NCBI GenBank assembly: GCA_009693255.1 | Contig: SHXQ01000005.1 | Span: forward strand, 32,445-96,444 | Reading direction: 5' to 3' | Length of the DNA stretch: 64,000 nucleotides | DNA from: Methylotenera sp. | GTDB lineage: Bacteria > Pseudomonadota > Gammaproteobacteria > Burkholderiales > Methylophilaceae | Shown here: positions 8,373 to 16,920 of the stretch, in pieces | Position numbering within the stretch: the stretch's first letter is position 1 | How the letters are laid out: the number at the start of each line of letters is the position of its first letter | Position numbers and translations under genes: made by a program | Notes under the pieces: generated by a model | Told to the model about the DNA's origin: nothing | Databases searched by the model: none | What the model saw: only the letters and a program-made list of their open reading frames with translations

Positions 8373-9377
8373 TTAAACTACTTTTGCTAATAAAAGATCA
8401 TGCATATTGAGTGCGCCGACCAAAATGCCATCACCATTGGTGACCAGTAGCGCGTTGACTTTACGCTGCTCCATAATTTCAACGGCTTCAATCGCTAATT
8501 TATCTTGCTGTATCGTATGGGGGTTTTGATGCATGACATCCTTAATACCTGACTTCGCGACATTGACGTTTTTCTCAAAGGCGCGGCGCAAATCGCCATC
8601 GGTAAAAACGCCTATGGGCTTATTGTTGGCATCGATAATCGCGGTAAGGCCAAGCCCTTTGCGGGTCATTTCCAGCAATCCCTCAGATAAGGTGGCGTTG
8701 GTAGTCACTTGTGGAATTTTGTCGCCCGTACGCATTAAGTCATGTACATGGATAAGTAATCGTCGGCCAAGACTGCCGCCCGGATGTGAGCGCGCAAAAT
8801 CTTCTGCGGTAAAATCACGCTGATCTAGCACACATAAGGCCAGTGCATCGCCCATGGCTAAGGCAACCATCGTGCTGGAAGTGGGTGCTAAACCTAGAGG
8901 GCAGGCCTCTTTAGCCACATGCGCGCTTAAATGTATGTCGGCGGCTTTTGCTAAAGTAGAAGAATTGTTACCGGTGATGGCGATGATGCTTGCGCCCAAT
9001 CTTTTGAGTGGTGGCACAATAGCGAGAATTTCATCGCTTTCACCTGAATTTGAGAGTGCAATCACAATGTCACCGGCTGTAATCATGCCCAAATCGCCAT
9101 GGCTTGCTTCGGCGGGGTGCATAAAGAATGCGGGTGTACCGGTACTGGCTAAGGTAGATGCAATTTTTCCGCCGATATGTCCTGACTTACCCATACCGCT
9201 GACGACAACCCGACCCTTGCATTGTAAAATAAGGGCTACCGCGTCAGTAAACTGAGCATCAAGCCTAGTGGCAAGGGCACTAATTTCATTGGCTTCGAGC
9301 AATAATATATCGCGCGCCAACAATAAAGTGGGTTTCTTGAGATTGGCGATTGGACCGTTGTTCAGTGGCAAGGACAT
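8373..9377 (-). CDS. kdsD: Arabinose-5-phosphate isomerase KdsD
   Basis: Interconverts ribulose-5-phosphate and arabinose-5-phosphate, the first step of Kdo synthesis. An N-terminal SIS domain (about residues 40-180; VVSGMGKSGHIGGKIASTLASTGTPAFF, here split: VVSGMGKSGHIGGK then HPAEASHGDLGM) precedes two C-terminal CBS domains (about 210-330). Length 334 aa is typical. In an organism that uses the ribulose monophosphate cycle the substrate ribulose-5-phosphate is central, but that link is an inference. It heads the kdsD-kdsC-lptCAB-rpoN cluster and is divergent from a Kef-type antiporter across a 224-base intergenic region. Confidence 0.96.
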   Translation of the reverse strand: MSLPLNNGPIANLKKPTLLLARDILLLEANEISALATRLDAQFTDAVALILQCKGRVVVSGMGKSGHIGGKIASTLASTGTPAFFMHPAEASHGDLGMITAGDIVIALSNSGESDEILAIVPPLKRLGASIIAITGNNSSTLAKAADIHLSAHVAKEACPLGLAPTSSTMVALAMGDALALCVLDQRDFTAEDFARSHPGGSLGRRLLIHVHDLMRTGDKIPQVTTNATLSEGLLEMTRKGLGLTAIIDANNKPIGVFTDGDLRRAFEKNVNVAKSGIKDVMHQNPHTIQQDKLAIEAVEIMEQRKVNALLVTNGDGILVGALNMHDLLLAKVV

Positions 9378-9520
9378 TTTTTAAGTGAACTTCTTAAAAT
9401 GGACATAATTAATGCTTAGTATAAAAGGGAAAGTCCTACATATAAAGCCTAAATAAGTGCTATTCATGACAATTTAACTCAAAAAGGCAAATTAATTTTG
9501 TTTTAGGCACAAATTTTGCT

Positions 9521-9539
9521 AACAAGATTTTTTCTTGTT
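9521..9539. promoter_or_regulatory. 7-bp inverted repeat in the kdsD / Kef-type antiporter intergenic region
   Basis: AACAAGA and TCTTGTT form a perfect 7-bp inverted repeat around TTTTT, about 65 bases upstream of the antiporter start. It could be a small hairpin in the leader or an operator. The 224-base divergent region must hold both promoters, but I see no convincing -35/-10 pair. Confidence 0.25.
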
Positions 9540-9601
9540 CGCTCAAGAGATGTGAAACAATAGTATGAAATAATAAAACTTAACTACATAAGCAAGAATC
9601 T

Positions 9602-11587
9602 ATGTTCGAAACATTACCTTTAATCTTAGTGCTACTGATAAGCTCTGTACTGGCTGTGGCTTTATTCCGTGCGCTACGCCTACCTGCAATGCTTGCTTAT
9701 TTTTTGGTGGGCATGGCGCTAGGCCCGCATACTTTTGGCTTGCTACCAGACACAGAAGCCAGCAGAGAGTTTGCTGAATTTGGCATTGTATTTTTAATGT
9801 TTAGTATTGGTTTGGAATTCAGCTTGCCGCAGCTTTATGCGATGCGAAGAAAAGTGCTGGGTCTAGGCGGTGCGCAAGTATTTATGACCCTTGCAATAGT
9901 CATGGGCATTGCTAAATTAGCTGGTTTAGGCTGGACTGTTGCCTTTGTCATTGGTTCCGCTTTAGCCATGTCATCTACCGCCATCGTTTCTAAAATATTG
10001 GCCGAACGGGTAGATTTAAATTCACGCCATGGTCGATTAAGCATAGGGGTCTTACTGTTTCAAGATATTGCGGTGGTGCCAATTTTGGTGCTAATCCCAG
10101 CGCTAGGGGTTGCAGGAGCTAATTTAACGGATGTACTTGGCTTTGCGCTTTTAAAAGCCGCTGCCATGCTGTTGTTTCTATTTACCGTGGGTAAATGGCT
10201 GATTAACCCTTGGTTCAACATTGTGGCAGGCCAGCGATCACGCGAGTTATTTGTGATGAATGTTTTGATGGTGACTTTGCTGTTAGCCTTTGCCACAAAA
10301 TTAGCCGGTTTGTCTTATGCGTTAGGGGCTTTTATTGCGGGGATGTTAATTTCGGAAACTAAATTTCGCTATCAAGTGGAATCAGATATTTCGCCATTCC
10401 GTGATATTTTGCTGGGTCTATTTTTTATCAGCGTTGGCATGTTGTTAAACCTACAACAAATTTTCAACAATATTGGTGTGGTGTTGTTGATTCTAGTGGC
10501 ATTTATTTTATTCAAAGCAGCGATTGTGACTTTGGTTATCAGGGTGATGCAATATGAAAGCGGCGTAGCCATTCGGACTGGCTTGATATTGGCGCAAGCC
10601 GGCGAGTTCAGCTTTGTGATTCTGGCCTTAGGGGTAGAGCAAAAGTTGATCAGCGGACCGGCATTGCAAATCATACTGGCGGCTTCATTATTATCTATGG
10701 TGATTGCGCCTTTTTTGATTCAATACAATGGACGCATCGCGCGTCGTGTGGTTAGAAGCTACAGCCGTAATAGCGGCCAAGTCGTGCAAGATATCGATGA
10801 CGCTAGTAAGCACTTGCACAATCACGTCATTATTTGTGGTTATGGGCGTAGCGGCCAGTATCTAGGCCGTTTTCTGACAGAAGAAAATATCCCGTTTGTG
10901 GCTTTAGATATTGACCCGTCACGGGTATTAGAAGCGGCCACCGCTGGCGAAAACGTGATGTTTGGTGATGCCGCTAGACGCGTGGTACTTGAGGCGGCAG
11001 GTGGCGCACGCGCTAAAGCTTTGGTGATTAGTTATGCGGATAATCGCGCGGCCATGAAGATCTTGCACATCGTGCAAGAAAGTTACCCGCAGTTGCCAGT
11101 GATTGTGCGTACCGTAGATGATTCCAACATGGAGGCCTTGCGTGAAGCTGGGGCGACAGAAGTTGTACCAGAAATTCTAGAAGGCAGTTTAATGCTGGCT
11201 TCGCATGCGCTCATGTTGTTAGGGGTGCCACTGCATCGTGTCGTCAAGCGCATTCGGCTATTTCGTGAAGAGCGTTACCAATTGTTTAAAGGCTATTTTC
11301 ATGGGATTTCAGATGCTGAAGATGAAGCTTTAGAAAAGCAGCAAGTACGGTTACATTCAGTGATCATTTCACCAGGTTCTTTCGCCATCGGCAGGCGCTT
11401 GGTCGATATGCAGTTAGAAAATTTTGAGGTAGAAATTAAATCAATTCGCCGTCCAAATTCTAATGGCATGGTACCAAGCAATGAGAGCCAGTTAGCAGAA
11501 GGCGATGTCATTGTGCTGCTGGGTCAGCCTACCGGGCTAACCAATGCGCAAAATTCCTTATTGATAGGGCGGGTAGCCGCAAAATAA
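9602..11587 (+). CDS. Monovalent cation:proton antiporter, CPA2/Kef family, with RCK domain
   Basis: Inner-membrane potassium or sodium/proton antiporter. About 12 hydrophobic segments span residues 1-385 (Na_H_Exchanger fold). A TrkA-N Rossmann domain follows with the nucleotide motif IICGYGRSGQYLG near residues 409-420 and the acidic strand end ALDID. A TrkA-C-like domain ends the protein (QVRLHSVIISPGSFAIG, GDVIVLLG). The 661-aa architecture matches KefB/KefC/YbaL; which ion it moves cannot be decided. It probably sets cytoplasmic pH and K+. Gene 11597 follows after 9 bases and may be cotranscribed. Confidence 0.9.
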   Translation: MFETLPLILVLLISSVLAVALFRALRLPAMLAYFLVGMALGPHTFGLLPDTEASREFAEFGIVFLMFSIGLEFSLPQLYAMRRKVLGLGGAQVFMTLAIVMGIAKLAGLGWTVAFVIGSALAMSSTAIVSKILAERVDLNSRHGRLSIGVLLFQDIAVVPILVLIPALGVAGANLTDVLGFALLKAAAMLLFLFTVGKWLINPWFNIVAGQRSRELFVMNVLMVTLLLAFATKLAGLSYALGAFIAGMLISETKFRYQVESDISPFRDILLGLFFISVGMLLNLQQIFNNIGVVLLILVAFILFKAAIVTLVIRVMQYESGVAIRTGLILAQAGEFSFVILALGVEQKLISGPALQIILAASLLSMVIAPFLIQYNGRIARRVVRSYSRNSGQVVQDIDDASKHLHNHVIICGYGRSGQYLGRFLTEENIPFVALDIDPSRVLEAATAGENVMFGDAARRVVLEAAGGARAKALVISYADNRAAMKILHIVQESYPQLPVIVRTVDDSNMEALREAGATEVVPEILEGSLMLASHALMLLGVPLHRVVKRIRLFREERYQLFKGYFHGISDAEDEALEKQQVRLHSVIISPGSFAIGRRLVDMQLENFEVEIKSIRRPNSNGMVPSNESQLAEGDVIVLLGQPTGLTNAQNSLLIGRVAAK

Positions 11588-11596
11588 GTAAAAATC

Positions 11597-12676
11597 ATGA
11601 CTAAAAAAGTAGTCATTGTAGGCGGTGGTATTGTGGGTTGTATGACCGCCATGGAATTGGTTAAACGCGGTTGTCAAGTCACCATAGTAGAACGTAATCA
11701 GATTGCCAGCCAAACATCGGGCGAGTCTTCTTGGGCGGGCGGTGGCATTATCTTTCCTTTACTGCCTTGGCTATATTCTAATGCGGTCAACCTGCTGACC
11801 AATCAAGCTGCGAATGCTTATCGCGAACTTAGTCAACGCTTACTGTATGAAACTGGCGTAGATTCGCACTTTGACCAATCTGGTTTTTTGCTGTTACCAG
11901 CGTTTGACTTAACCGCAGCAGAAACATGGTGCGCGAATAACCAGCTCGCGGCGCTGCCAGTTAAGGCTTCGGCATTTGCGGTACAATCGTTAAGTGGCGA
12001 AGATGCCCTTTGGCTGCCTAGTGTTTGCCAAATACGCCCCCCTTATTTTATGCAGGCCATGCGCCGCTGGTTAGTGCAAAACAAGGTCACCATGCTTGAA
12101 AATACTGAGCTGGTGCCGCTTCAACAAACGGCAGTGCTAAACACGTGGAATACCTTAACAGGCGACACCTTAACGGCAGATCAATTTGTCGTGACTTCTG
12201 GTGCGTGGAGCTTTGAGCTACTTAAACAAACCAGTGCACAACTGAATATCAAACCCATGCGCGGGCAAATTTTGCTGTATAAACCACAAAAAAATCTTGA
12301 GCAAATCGTTTATAGAGAAGGTTTCTATATGATACCTCGCCGTGACGGTTATTTGCTTGCTGGCAGTACGCTAGAAGATGTAGGCTTTGAGGCCGCGGTA
12401 ACGCGAGAAGTGCGCGATGAAATCAGTGCAAAAGCGCAAGCAATCATGCCTGAGTTAAAAGGCATGCCTATCATCAAACACTGGAGCGGCTTGCGCCCTG
12501 GCACCCCAGAAAACTTGCCCACCATCAGCGCGCACCCTAGCATAGAAAATTTATATTTAAATACCGGCCATTTTAGATACGGCTTAACCATGGCGCCAGC
12601 CAGTGCTAAGTTGATAGCAGCATTGATGTTAGGTGAGAAGCCGGAACTAGATGCGAGCCCTTATGCCTGCCGCTAA
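11597..12676 (+). CDS. FAD-dependent amino-acid oxidase (DAO family, ThiO/DadA-like)
   Basis: Flavoprotein of the DAO family (359 aa). It begins with the FAD-binding dinucleotide motif VVIVGGGIVG at residues 5-14 and ends with the typical C-terminal block PENLPTISAHPSIENLYLNTGHFRYGLTMAP (quoted in part: NTGHFRYG). Glycine oxidase (ThiO, thiazole synthesis) is the most likely specific role because length and the SSWAGGGI / MIPRRDGYLLAGST blocks resemble ThiO, but no thiamine gene is adjacent and D-amino-acid dehydrogenase remains possible. It follows the Kef-type gene by 9 bases. Confidence 0.82.
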   Translation: MTKKVVIVGGGIVGCMTAMELVKRGCQVTIVERNQIASQTSGESSWAGGGIIFPLLPWLYSNAVNLLTNQAANAYRELSQRLLYETGVDSHFDQSGFLLLPAFDLTAAETWCANNQLAALPVKASAFAVQSLSGEDALWLPSVCQIRPPYFMQAMRRWLVQNKVTMLENTELVPLQQTAVLNTWNTLTGDTLTADQFVVTSGAWSFELLKQTSAQLNIKPMRGQILLYKPQKNLEQIVYREGFYMIPRRDGYLLAGSTLEDVGFEAAVTREVRDEISAKAQAIMPELKGMPIIKHWSGLRPGTPENLPTISAHPSIENLYLNTGHFRYGLTMAPASAKLIAALMLGEKPELDASPYACR

Positions 12677-12723
12677 TAATCAGACCTAAGCCCATTATAT
12701 TTTTATAGGAGGAAATTTAAATT

Positions 12724-13023
12724 ATGGCAACTTGCGTAATGATACAAAACCCGACGAATGGATTAACGCGTAAGGGTTATTTTGGTTTTAGTTGGACGTA
12801 TTTCTTTTTCGGATGGTTTGTGCCATTAATCCGCGGTGAGCTGGGTGTTGCTGCTTTACATTTCTTTTTCACACTGATTACCTTTGGTTTGTGGCAACTG
12901 GTATTTTCTTTTTTATACAACAAGCAATATATGCGCCGCATGCTAGAAAAAGGCTATGTGCTTAAAGACTCAGAATCAGTGATGGTAAGTGCAAGAGTTG
13001 CGCTAGACATTGTTGAAGTTTAG
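12724..13023 (+). CDS. Small inner-membrane protein, DUF2628-like
   Basis: A 99-residue protein with two hydrophobic stretches (FGFSWTYFFFGWFVPLIRGE and LHFFFTLITFGLWQLVFSFLYN, the first exactly twenty residues and the second given only as its start and end: LHFFFTLITF, FSFLYN), then a positively charged YNKQYMRRMLEKGY segment. The aromatic-rich WTYFFFG...PLIRGE pattern resembles the DUF2628/HrgC-like small membrane family; the function is unknown. A strong ribosome site (TAGGAGG) lies 9 bases before ATG. It stands alone between the flavoprotein and the convergent moaC. Confidence 0.75.
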   Translation: MATCVMIQNPTNGLTRKGYFGFSWTYFFFGWFVPLIRGELGVAALHFFFTLITFGLWQLVFSFLYNKQYMRRMLEKGYVLKDSESVMVSARVALDIVEV

Positions 13024-13026
13024 CCA

Positions 13027-13062
13027 ATCTGCATTTACATCTAGCGTGACTTAAATGCAGAT
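13027..13062. terminator. Inverted repeat between convergent genes, possible bidirectional terminator
   Basis: ATCTGCATTTA (13027-13037) and TAAATGCAGAT (13052-13062) are perfect 11-bp arms around a 14-base loop, located between the stop of the small membrane protein and the stop of moaC. The T-run is weak, so termination is only probable. Confidence 0.5.
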
Positions 13063-13080
13063 GTTTGTTAGCGCTTACTA

Positions 13081-13581
13081 TCATGCCATCCAATCACCAG
13101 ACTTGCCGCCATGTTTTTCTAGCAGTTTTATCTGGCTAATGACCATGCCTCTATCGGCCGCTTTTAGCATGTCATAAATGGTCAGCAGGCCTACACTCAC
13201 GGCAGTGAGCGCTTCCATTTCTACGCCTGTTTGACCGGTGGTTTCTGTGGTAGCGGTACATATAACCGAGCTGGTATTTTCGATAATATCGAAGCTCACA
13301 GCTACTTTAGTTAGGCCGATCGGGTGGCAAAGTGGAATTAAATCAGCTGTGCGTTTTGAGCCTTGAATGGCAGCGATGCGGGCAATACCTAGCACGTCAC
13401 CTTTCTTTGCGTCACCATTTTTAATGCGTTGTAAGGTGCTAGGCTGCATGCTAATTAGGCCGCTGGCTACTGCGATGCGTTTGCTATGGGCTTTGTCGCC
13501 AACATCTACCATGTGCGCTTGCCCGCTAGGATCAAAGTGCGTGAGTATTTGCTGTGCTGGTGCTAGGTGCGATTTGCTCAT
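13081..13581 (-). CDS. moaC: Cyclic pyranopterin monophosphate synthase MoaC
   Basis: Second step of molybdenum cofactor synthesis, forming cyclic pyranopterin monophosphate with MoaA. Signature blocks are [19 protein letters not shown] (GDK...R.A.A pattern), LIPLCHPI and [20 protein letters not shown], ending [13 protein letters not shown]. An ATG at 13602 also opens the frame, but ATG 13581 (MSKSHLAP) is preferred because GGAAAG sits 6 bases upstream of it. Resulting length 166 aa is normal. It is a single gene here; no other moa gene is adjacent. It converges with the small membrane protein gene. Confidence 0.95.
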   Translation of the reverse strand: MSKSHLAPAQQILTHFDPSGQAHMVDVGDKAHSKRIAVASGLISMQPSTLQRIKNGDAKKGDVLGIARIAAIQGSKRTADLIPLCHPIGLTKVAVSFDIIENTSSVICTATTETTGQTGVEMEALTAVSVGLLTIYDMLKAADRGMVISQIKLLEKHGGKSGDWMA

Positions 13582-13655
13582 TTTTAACTTTCCATGATTC
13601 ATTATTTTTTATGAGGTAGCGGAACTAGCATCATAAAGTAGTTATTATAATAACA

Positions 13656-15101
13656 ATGAAATTAAAGAATAGTCTAATTGCAGTTTTGCTGACCACCAAT
13701 TTAGGGGCAAGTCTGACATGGGCAAATGATTTACCCGAGTTAGGTGACGTTTCTCAAACCGTGTTATCACCCTTACAAGAGCAGGCCATTGCAGAGCAAA
13801 TTTTGCGTGATGTGGCGGTGAGTGATGATGTGGTGCAGGATATTGAAATTACTGCTTATTTGCAGGCTTTAGGCACACGGCTAGTTTCGAATAGCCCTGA
13901 TAGTCAGCTGAAGTTTAACTTTTTTGTCGTGCAAGACAGTTCAATTAACGCCTTTGCCATGCCTGGTGGGGTGGTGGGTGTGCATACTGGTTTAATTTTA
14001 GCGGCTAGTAGTGAGTCTGAGCTGGCCAGTGTGCTTGGGCATGAAATTGGCCACGTCACACAGCATCATTTGGCGCGTATGTTGGCTGTGCAAAAAACGG
14101 ATACTTTTAAAAATATTGCTGGTATTGCGCTGGCTTTATTAGTGGCACGTGCCAACCCACAATTAGCCAGTGGTGCATTAGCCACGGCATCTGCTGTGGG
14201 TATACAAAGTCAGTTAGATTACACCCGTGAACATGAACGTGAGGCTGACCGTATTGGATTGCAAATACTCGATAGCGGTGGTTTTGATGTACGCGCAATG
14301 CCGGCTTTTTTTAGCACTTTGCAGCGTGGCACGCGCTTTGCTGAAGGCGGTGCACCTAGCTTTTTACGTACCCACCCACTGACCAGTGAGCGTATTGCCG
14401 ACGTTGACAATAGGGTGGCGTTGATGGCTTATCGGCAGGTGCCAGATAGTGTGGATTTTCAATATGTGCGGGCTAAATTACTGGCAAATAAAGAAGTGCC
14501 TGAAACGACTATAGGCGTGTTCGAGCAAAATATTCGCGAACATCGTTATGTCAATGAGGCGGTTGAACATTATGGTTTGGCAGTTGCCTATATGCGTAAG
14601 AGTGCGCAAAAAGAGTTTTTGGTGCGGGCTGAAAAAGAGGTCATATGGCTGAAAAAAAACGCAGCGCAACACGCGATGATAGAAAATTTAAGTGCACGTT
14701 TACAAGTAGTGAGTAACAACCCGCAGCAGGCGGCTAAGCAATATGCGTCAGCTTTACAGTTGTACCCAGACAATCGAGCTTTGATTTATGGTTACGCGGA
14801 ACACTTTTTAGCCATTAAGCAGGCCGACAGTGCGATTAAGCTGATTAAAGAAAAACAAAATATGTACCCATATGATGCTTATTTTTACGAGATTTTAGCA
14901 AAAGCCTACGCCATGCAAAATAAGGTTTTATTGAGTCACCAAGCACAAGGTGAAGCCTATTTTAGAAAGTACAATCTTGTGCGGGCTATTGAGCAAATGG
15001 AATTAGCCAATAAAGCCAATGATGGTGATTTTTATCAAGTATCGATAGTGGAAGCGCGTTTAAAAGAGCTACGCCGCATGCAAGGGGAGGTCAAAAAATA
15101 A
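13656..15101 (+). CDS. bepA: M48 family zinc metalloprotease with TPR domain (BepA/YfgC-like)
   Basis: Periplasmic quality-control protease/chaperone for outer-membrane proteins. It has a signal peptide (LIAVLLTTNLGASLTWA), a catalytic HEIGH at residues 129-133 within LGHEIGHVTQHHLARM, and a downstream zinc-ligand motif REHEREADRIG. A TPR-like helical domain fills the C-terminal half (about 300-480). At 481 aa it matches E. coli BepA (487 aa). In E. coli BepA helps LptD maturation, and this window is rich in Lpt genes. The stop overlaps the soxY start by one base (TAATG), so it is translationally coupled to soxYZ, an odd partnership. Confidence 0.92.
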   Translation: MKLKNSLIAVLLTTNLGASLTWANDLPELGDVSQTVLSPLQEQAIAEQILRDVAVSDDVVQDIEITAYLQALGTRLVSNSPDSQLKFNFFVVQDSSINAFAMPGGVVGVHTGLILAASSESELASVLGHEIGHVTQHHLARMLAVQKTDTFKNIAGIALALLVARANPQLASGALATASAVGIQSQLDYTREHEREADRIGLQILDSGGFDVRAMPAFFSTLQRGTRFAEGGAPSFLRTHPLTSERIADVDNRVALMAYRQVPDSVDFQYVRAKLLANKEVPETTIGVFEQNIREHRYVNEAVEHYGLAVAYMRKSAQKEFLVRAEKEVIWLKKNAAQHAMIENLSARLQVVSNNPQQAAKQYASALQLYPDNRALIYGYAEHFLAIKQADSAIKLIKEKQNMYPYDAYFYEILAKAYAMQNKVLLSHQAQGEAYFRKYNLVRAIEQMELANKANDGDFYQVSIVEARLKELRRMQGEVKK

Positions 15102-15559
15102 TGAGTGGGCATATGAGGCAACGTAGGAATTTTTTACAGATTGTGGCAAGGGCGCTTGCTTTAGGTTTAATGACGCCCATCAATGTTTTTGCCGCTATTT
15201 GGAATAAGGCCGCATTTGAGGCACTTAAGTTGGATGAGGCCAGTAATCAGTTAAATGTTGAGGTGGAGATTGTCAGCCAAGAGATCGATATCATTGCACC
15301 AGATCTGGCTGAAAATGGCGCTATTGTTCAAGTTGAAGTGACCAGTCGTATCGCCAATACAGAAAGCATGGCTATTTTGGTTGAAAATAACCCAACCCCG
15401 CTAATTGCTCATTTTACTTTTACTCATGGTGCTGAGCCCTATATTGTGACGCGCATTAAAATGGCTGAAACTTCAGATATTAAGGTGTTGGTGAAAGTCG
15501 GTGATCAATATTTTAGCAATACTAAAAATGTCACCGTTTTAGAAAATGGTTGTGGCTAA
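15101..15559 (+). CDS. soxY: Thiosulfate oxidation carrier protein SoxY
   Basis: Periplasmic sulfur carrier (152 aa). It has a Tat-like N-terminus (RQRRNFLQIVARALALG) and an Ig-like SoxY domain. The C-terminal swinging arm ends N-G-C-G: the carrier Cys is residue 151, and the usual GGCGG end is reduced to GCG. In canonical Sox systems the Cys binds sulfane intermediates processed by SoxAX, SoxB and SoxCD. None of those genes is in the window; only soxZ follows. The start overlaps the upstream protease stop by one base. An internal ATG at 15113 is an alternative start that keeps the twin arginine. Confidence 0.92.
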   Translation: MSGHMRQRRNFLQIVARALALGLMTPINVFAAIWNKAAFEALKLDEASNQLNVEVEIVSQEIDIIAPDLAENGAIVQVEVTSRIANTESMAILVENNPTPLIAHFTFTHGAEPYIVTRIKMAETSDIKVLVKVGDQYFSNTKNVTVLENGCG

Positions 15560-15560
15560 T

Positions 15561-15893
15561 ATGACAGACTTTAACGTAGACAATATGAAAATGCGCGCCC
15601 AATTAAAGGCTGACGGCATCACTGAAGTGAAGGTGTTAATTAGTCATCCCATGGAAACAGGGCGTAAAAAAGATGATTTTTATCAGTTGATTCCTGCGCA
15701 TTTTGTACAACTGTTGACCGCTACACTTAATGGCCAGCTTGTGTTGGAGGCGCAATGGGGCACAGGAATCTCAAAGAATCCTTATCTCACCTTTAGGTTA
15801 AATGGTGCAGCAGTTGGCGATATTGTTTCAGTGACTTGGCATGATAACTTGGGTAAAACGGCCACGCAGAATATTGCGGTTACACCGGCTTGA
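15561..15893 (+). CDS. soxZ: Thiosulfate oxidation carrier complex protein SoxZ
   Basis: Partner subunit of SoxY (110 aa). It contains the family pattern LISHPMETGRKKD near the start and ends with the Ig-like strand block PYLTFRLNGAAVGD and VTWHDNLGKT. The reading frame opens at 15546, but ATG 15561 (MTDFNVDN) is chosen since it lies 1 base after the soxY stop and gives the usual SoxZ length. SoxZ lacks a signal peptide and is normally exported with SoxY. The pair occurs here without catalytic Sox genes. Confidence 0.93.
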   Translation: MTDFNVDNMKMRAQLKADGITEVKVLISHPMETGRKKDDFYQLIPAHFVQLLTATLNGQLVLEAQWGTGISKNPYLTFRLNGAAVGDIVSVTWHDNLGKTATQNIAVTPA

Positions 15894-15902
15894 AAAGAAT
15901 AA

Positions 15903-15932
15903 GGCAGAGACGGCACTTATGCCACCCCTGCC
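15903..15932. terminator. Weak hairpin between convergent soxZ and peroxiredoxin genes
   Basis: GGCAG (15903-15907) pairs with CTGCC (15928-15932), with an inner GGC/GCC pair, followed by AATTTT. The position between two convergent stops suggests a terminator, but the stem is short. Confidence 0.35.
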
Positions 15933-15962
15933 AATTTTCATCGCTAAACTAGACTGAATAAA

Positions 15963-16565
15963 TTATAAATCTTTAGCATTCTCAGTTAAGTACTTAGCAA
16001 CCCCTTCAGTGGAAGCATTCATTCCGGCCTTGCCTTTTCTCCAACCTGCTGGGCAAACTTCACCATGTTCTTCAACGAACTGTAAAGCGTCGACCATGCG
16101 TAACATTTCGTCAATGTCGCGACCTAGTGGCAAATCATTCACCACTTGATGGACAACCACGCCTGCCTTGTTGATTAAGAAAGAACCACGGTAGGCTACA
16201 CCACCATCAGCCTCTACATCGTAAGCCTTACAAATTTCATGCTTGATGTCTGCAACCAATGGGTAGCCGACTTGGCCAATGCCACCATTATTGACTGGGG
16301 TATTTTTCCAAGCCAAGTGTGAAAAGTGTGAGTCAATTGAAACGCCAATCACTTCTACACCACGGTTTTTGAATTCAGCCAAACGGTGATCAAAGGCGAT
16401 CAGTTCTGATGGACAAACAAAAGTAAAGTCTAATGGGTAAAAGAAAATAACTGTCGCTTTACCTTTGGTATAGCTGGCAAAGTTAAAGTTTTCATTGATA
16501 TCATTATTGCCCATTACCGCTGCTGCGGTAAAGTCTGGTGCTGATTTTCCTACTAATACGGACAT
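15963..16565 (-). CDS. Typical 2-Cys peroxiredoxin (AhpC/Prx1 type)
   Basis: Thiol peroxidase reducing hydrogen peroxide and organic peroxides (200 aa). The peroxidatic Cys51 is in DFTFVCPSE, and the resolving Cys171 is in GEVCPAGW, so it is a typical 2-Cys enzyme. An AhpF or thioredoxin reductase partner is not encoded nearby; reduction by thioredoxin is likely. The ATG is preceded by AGGAGA. A 9-bp inverted repeat lies about 70-100 bases upstream of the start and may be a regulatory site. Transcribed alone, convergent with soxZ. Confidence 0.95.
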   Translation of the reverse strand: MSVLVGKSAPDFTAAAVMGNNDINENFNFASYTKGKATVIFFYPLDFTFVCPSELIAFDHRLAEFKNRGVEVIGVSIDSHFSHLAWKNTPVNNGGIGQVGYPLVADIKHEICKAYDVEADGGVAYRGSFLINKAGVVVHQVVNDLPLGRDIDEMLRMVDALQFVEEHGEVCPAGWRKGKAGMNASTEGVAKYLTENAKDL

Positions 16566-16920
16566 TGCTTTCTCCTAAGAAAATAGTGGTTAAAAGTTAA
16601 CTGGTGATAGAGGCTTATGCAAAACACCTCATGTATGCTTGAATGCAAGGATACTACCTTCAAGCATCGTCTATCGCAAGTGTGGTTTGCCCTACATCCT
16701 GAATTATTTCTAGGAATCATAGGTCAATTGGGCGCTCATGCTAGAACTAAGTTCATTGCTATGCAACTTTTTAACTTGCATGGCTAGAGAGATTTTTTTA
16801 AAAAATCTTAAAAAGCCAGTCGAAAGAAGCGGCTATTGGGGGCAAGAATCGGCCAAGTAAAACTCCCTTAGAAAGCGGTAATATTTTATTCACCGCAACA
16901 CTCCAAAGTTCGTATTTAGG
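16566..16920. other. 355-base intergenic region upstream of the peroxiredoxin gene
   Basis: This stretch lies downstream of the flavoprotein gene and upstream of the peroxiredoxin gene, both on the minus strand. It contains a perfect 9-bp inverted repeat (16635-16667), an AT palindrome GATTTTTTTAAAAAATC near 16793-16809, and a weak 5-bp stem GCGGT...ACCGC near 16875-16895. A 40-codon plus-strand frame at 16738-16860 shows nothing recognisable. No gene can be supported here. Confidence 0.6.
16635..16667. promoter_or_regulatory. 9-bp inverted repeat upstream of the peroxiredoxin gene
   Basis: ATGCTTGAA (16635-16643) and TTCAAGCAT (16659-16667) are perfect inverted arms with a 15-base spacer, located 70-102 bases upstream of the peroxiredoxin start. 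The spacing puts equivalent positions about 24 bases apart, slightly over two helical turns, which would suit a dimeric regulator such as a LysR-type protein. No regulator gene is adjacent, so the assignment is speculative. Confidence 0.4.

Noticed and set aside
16738..16860. 40-codon plus-strand frame in the peroxiredoxin upstream region
   Set aside because: No ribosome site, no recognisable motif and a composition like the surrounding non-coding DNA; chance frame.
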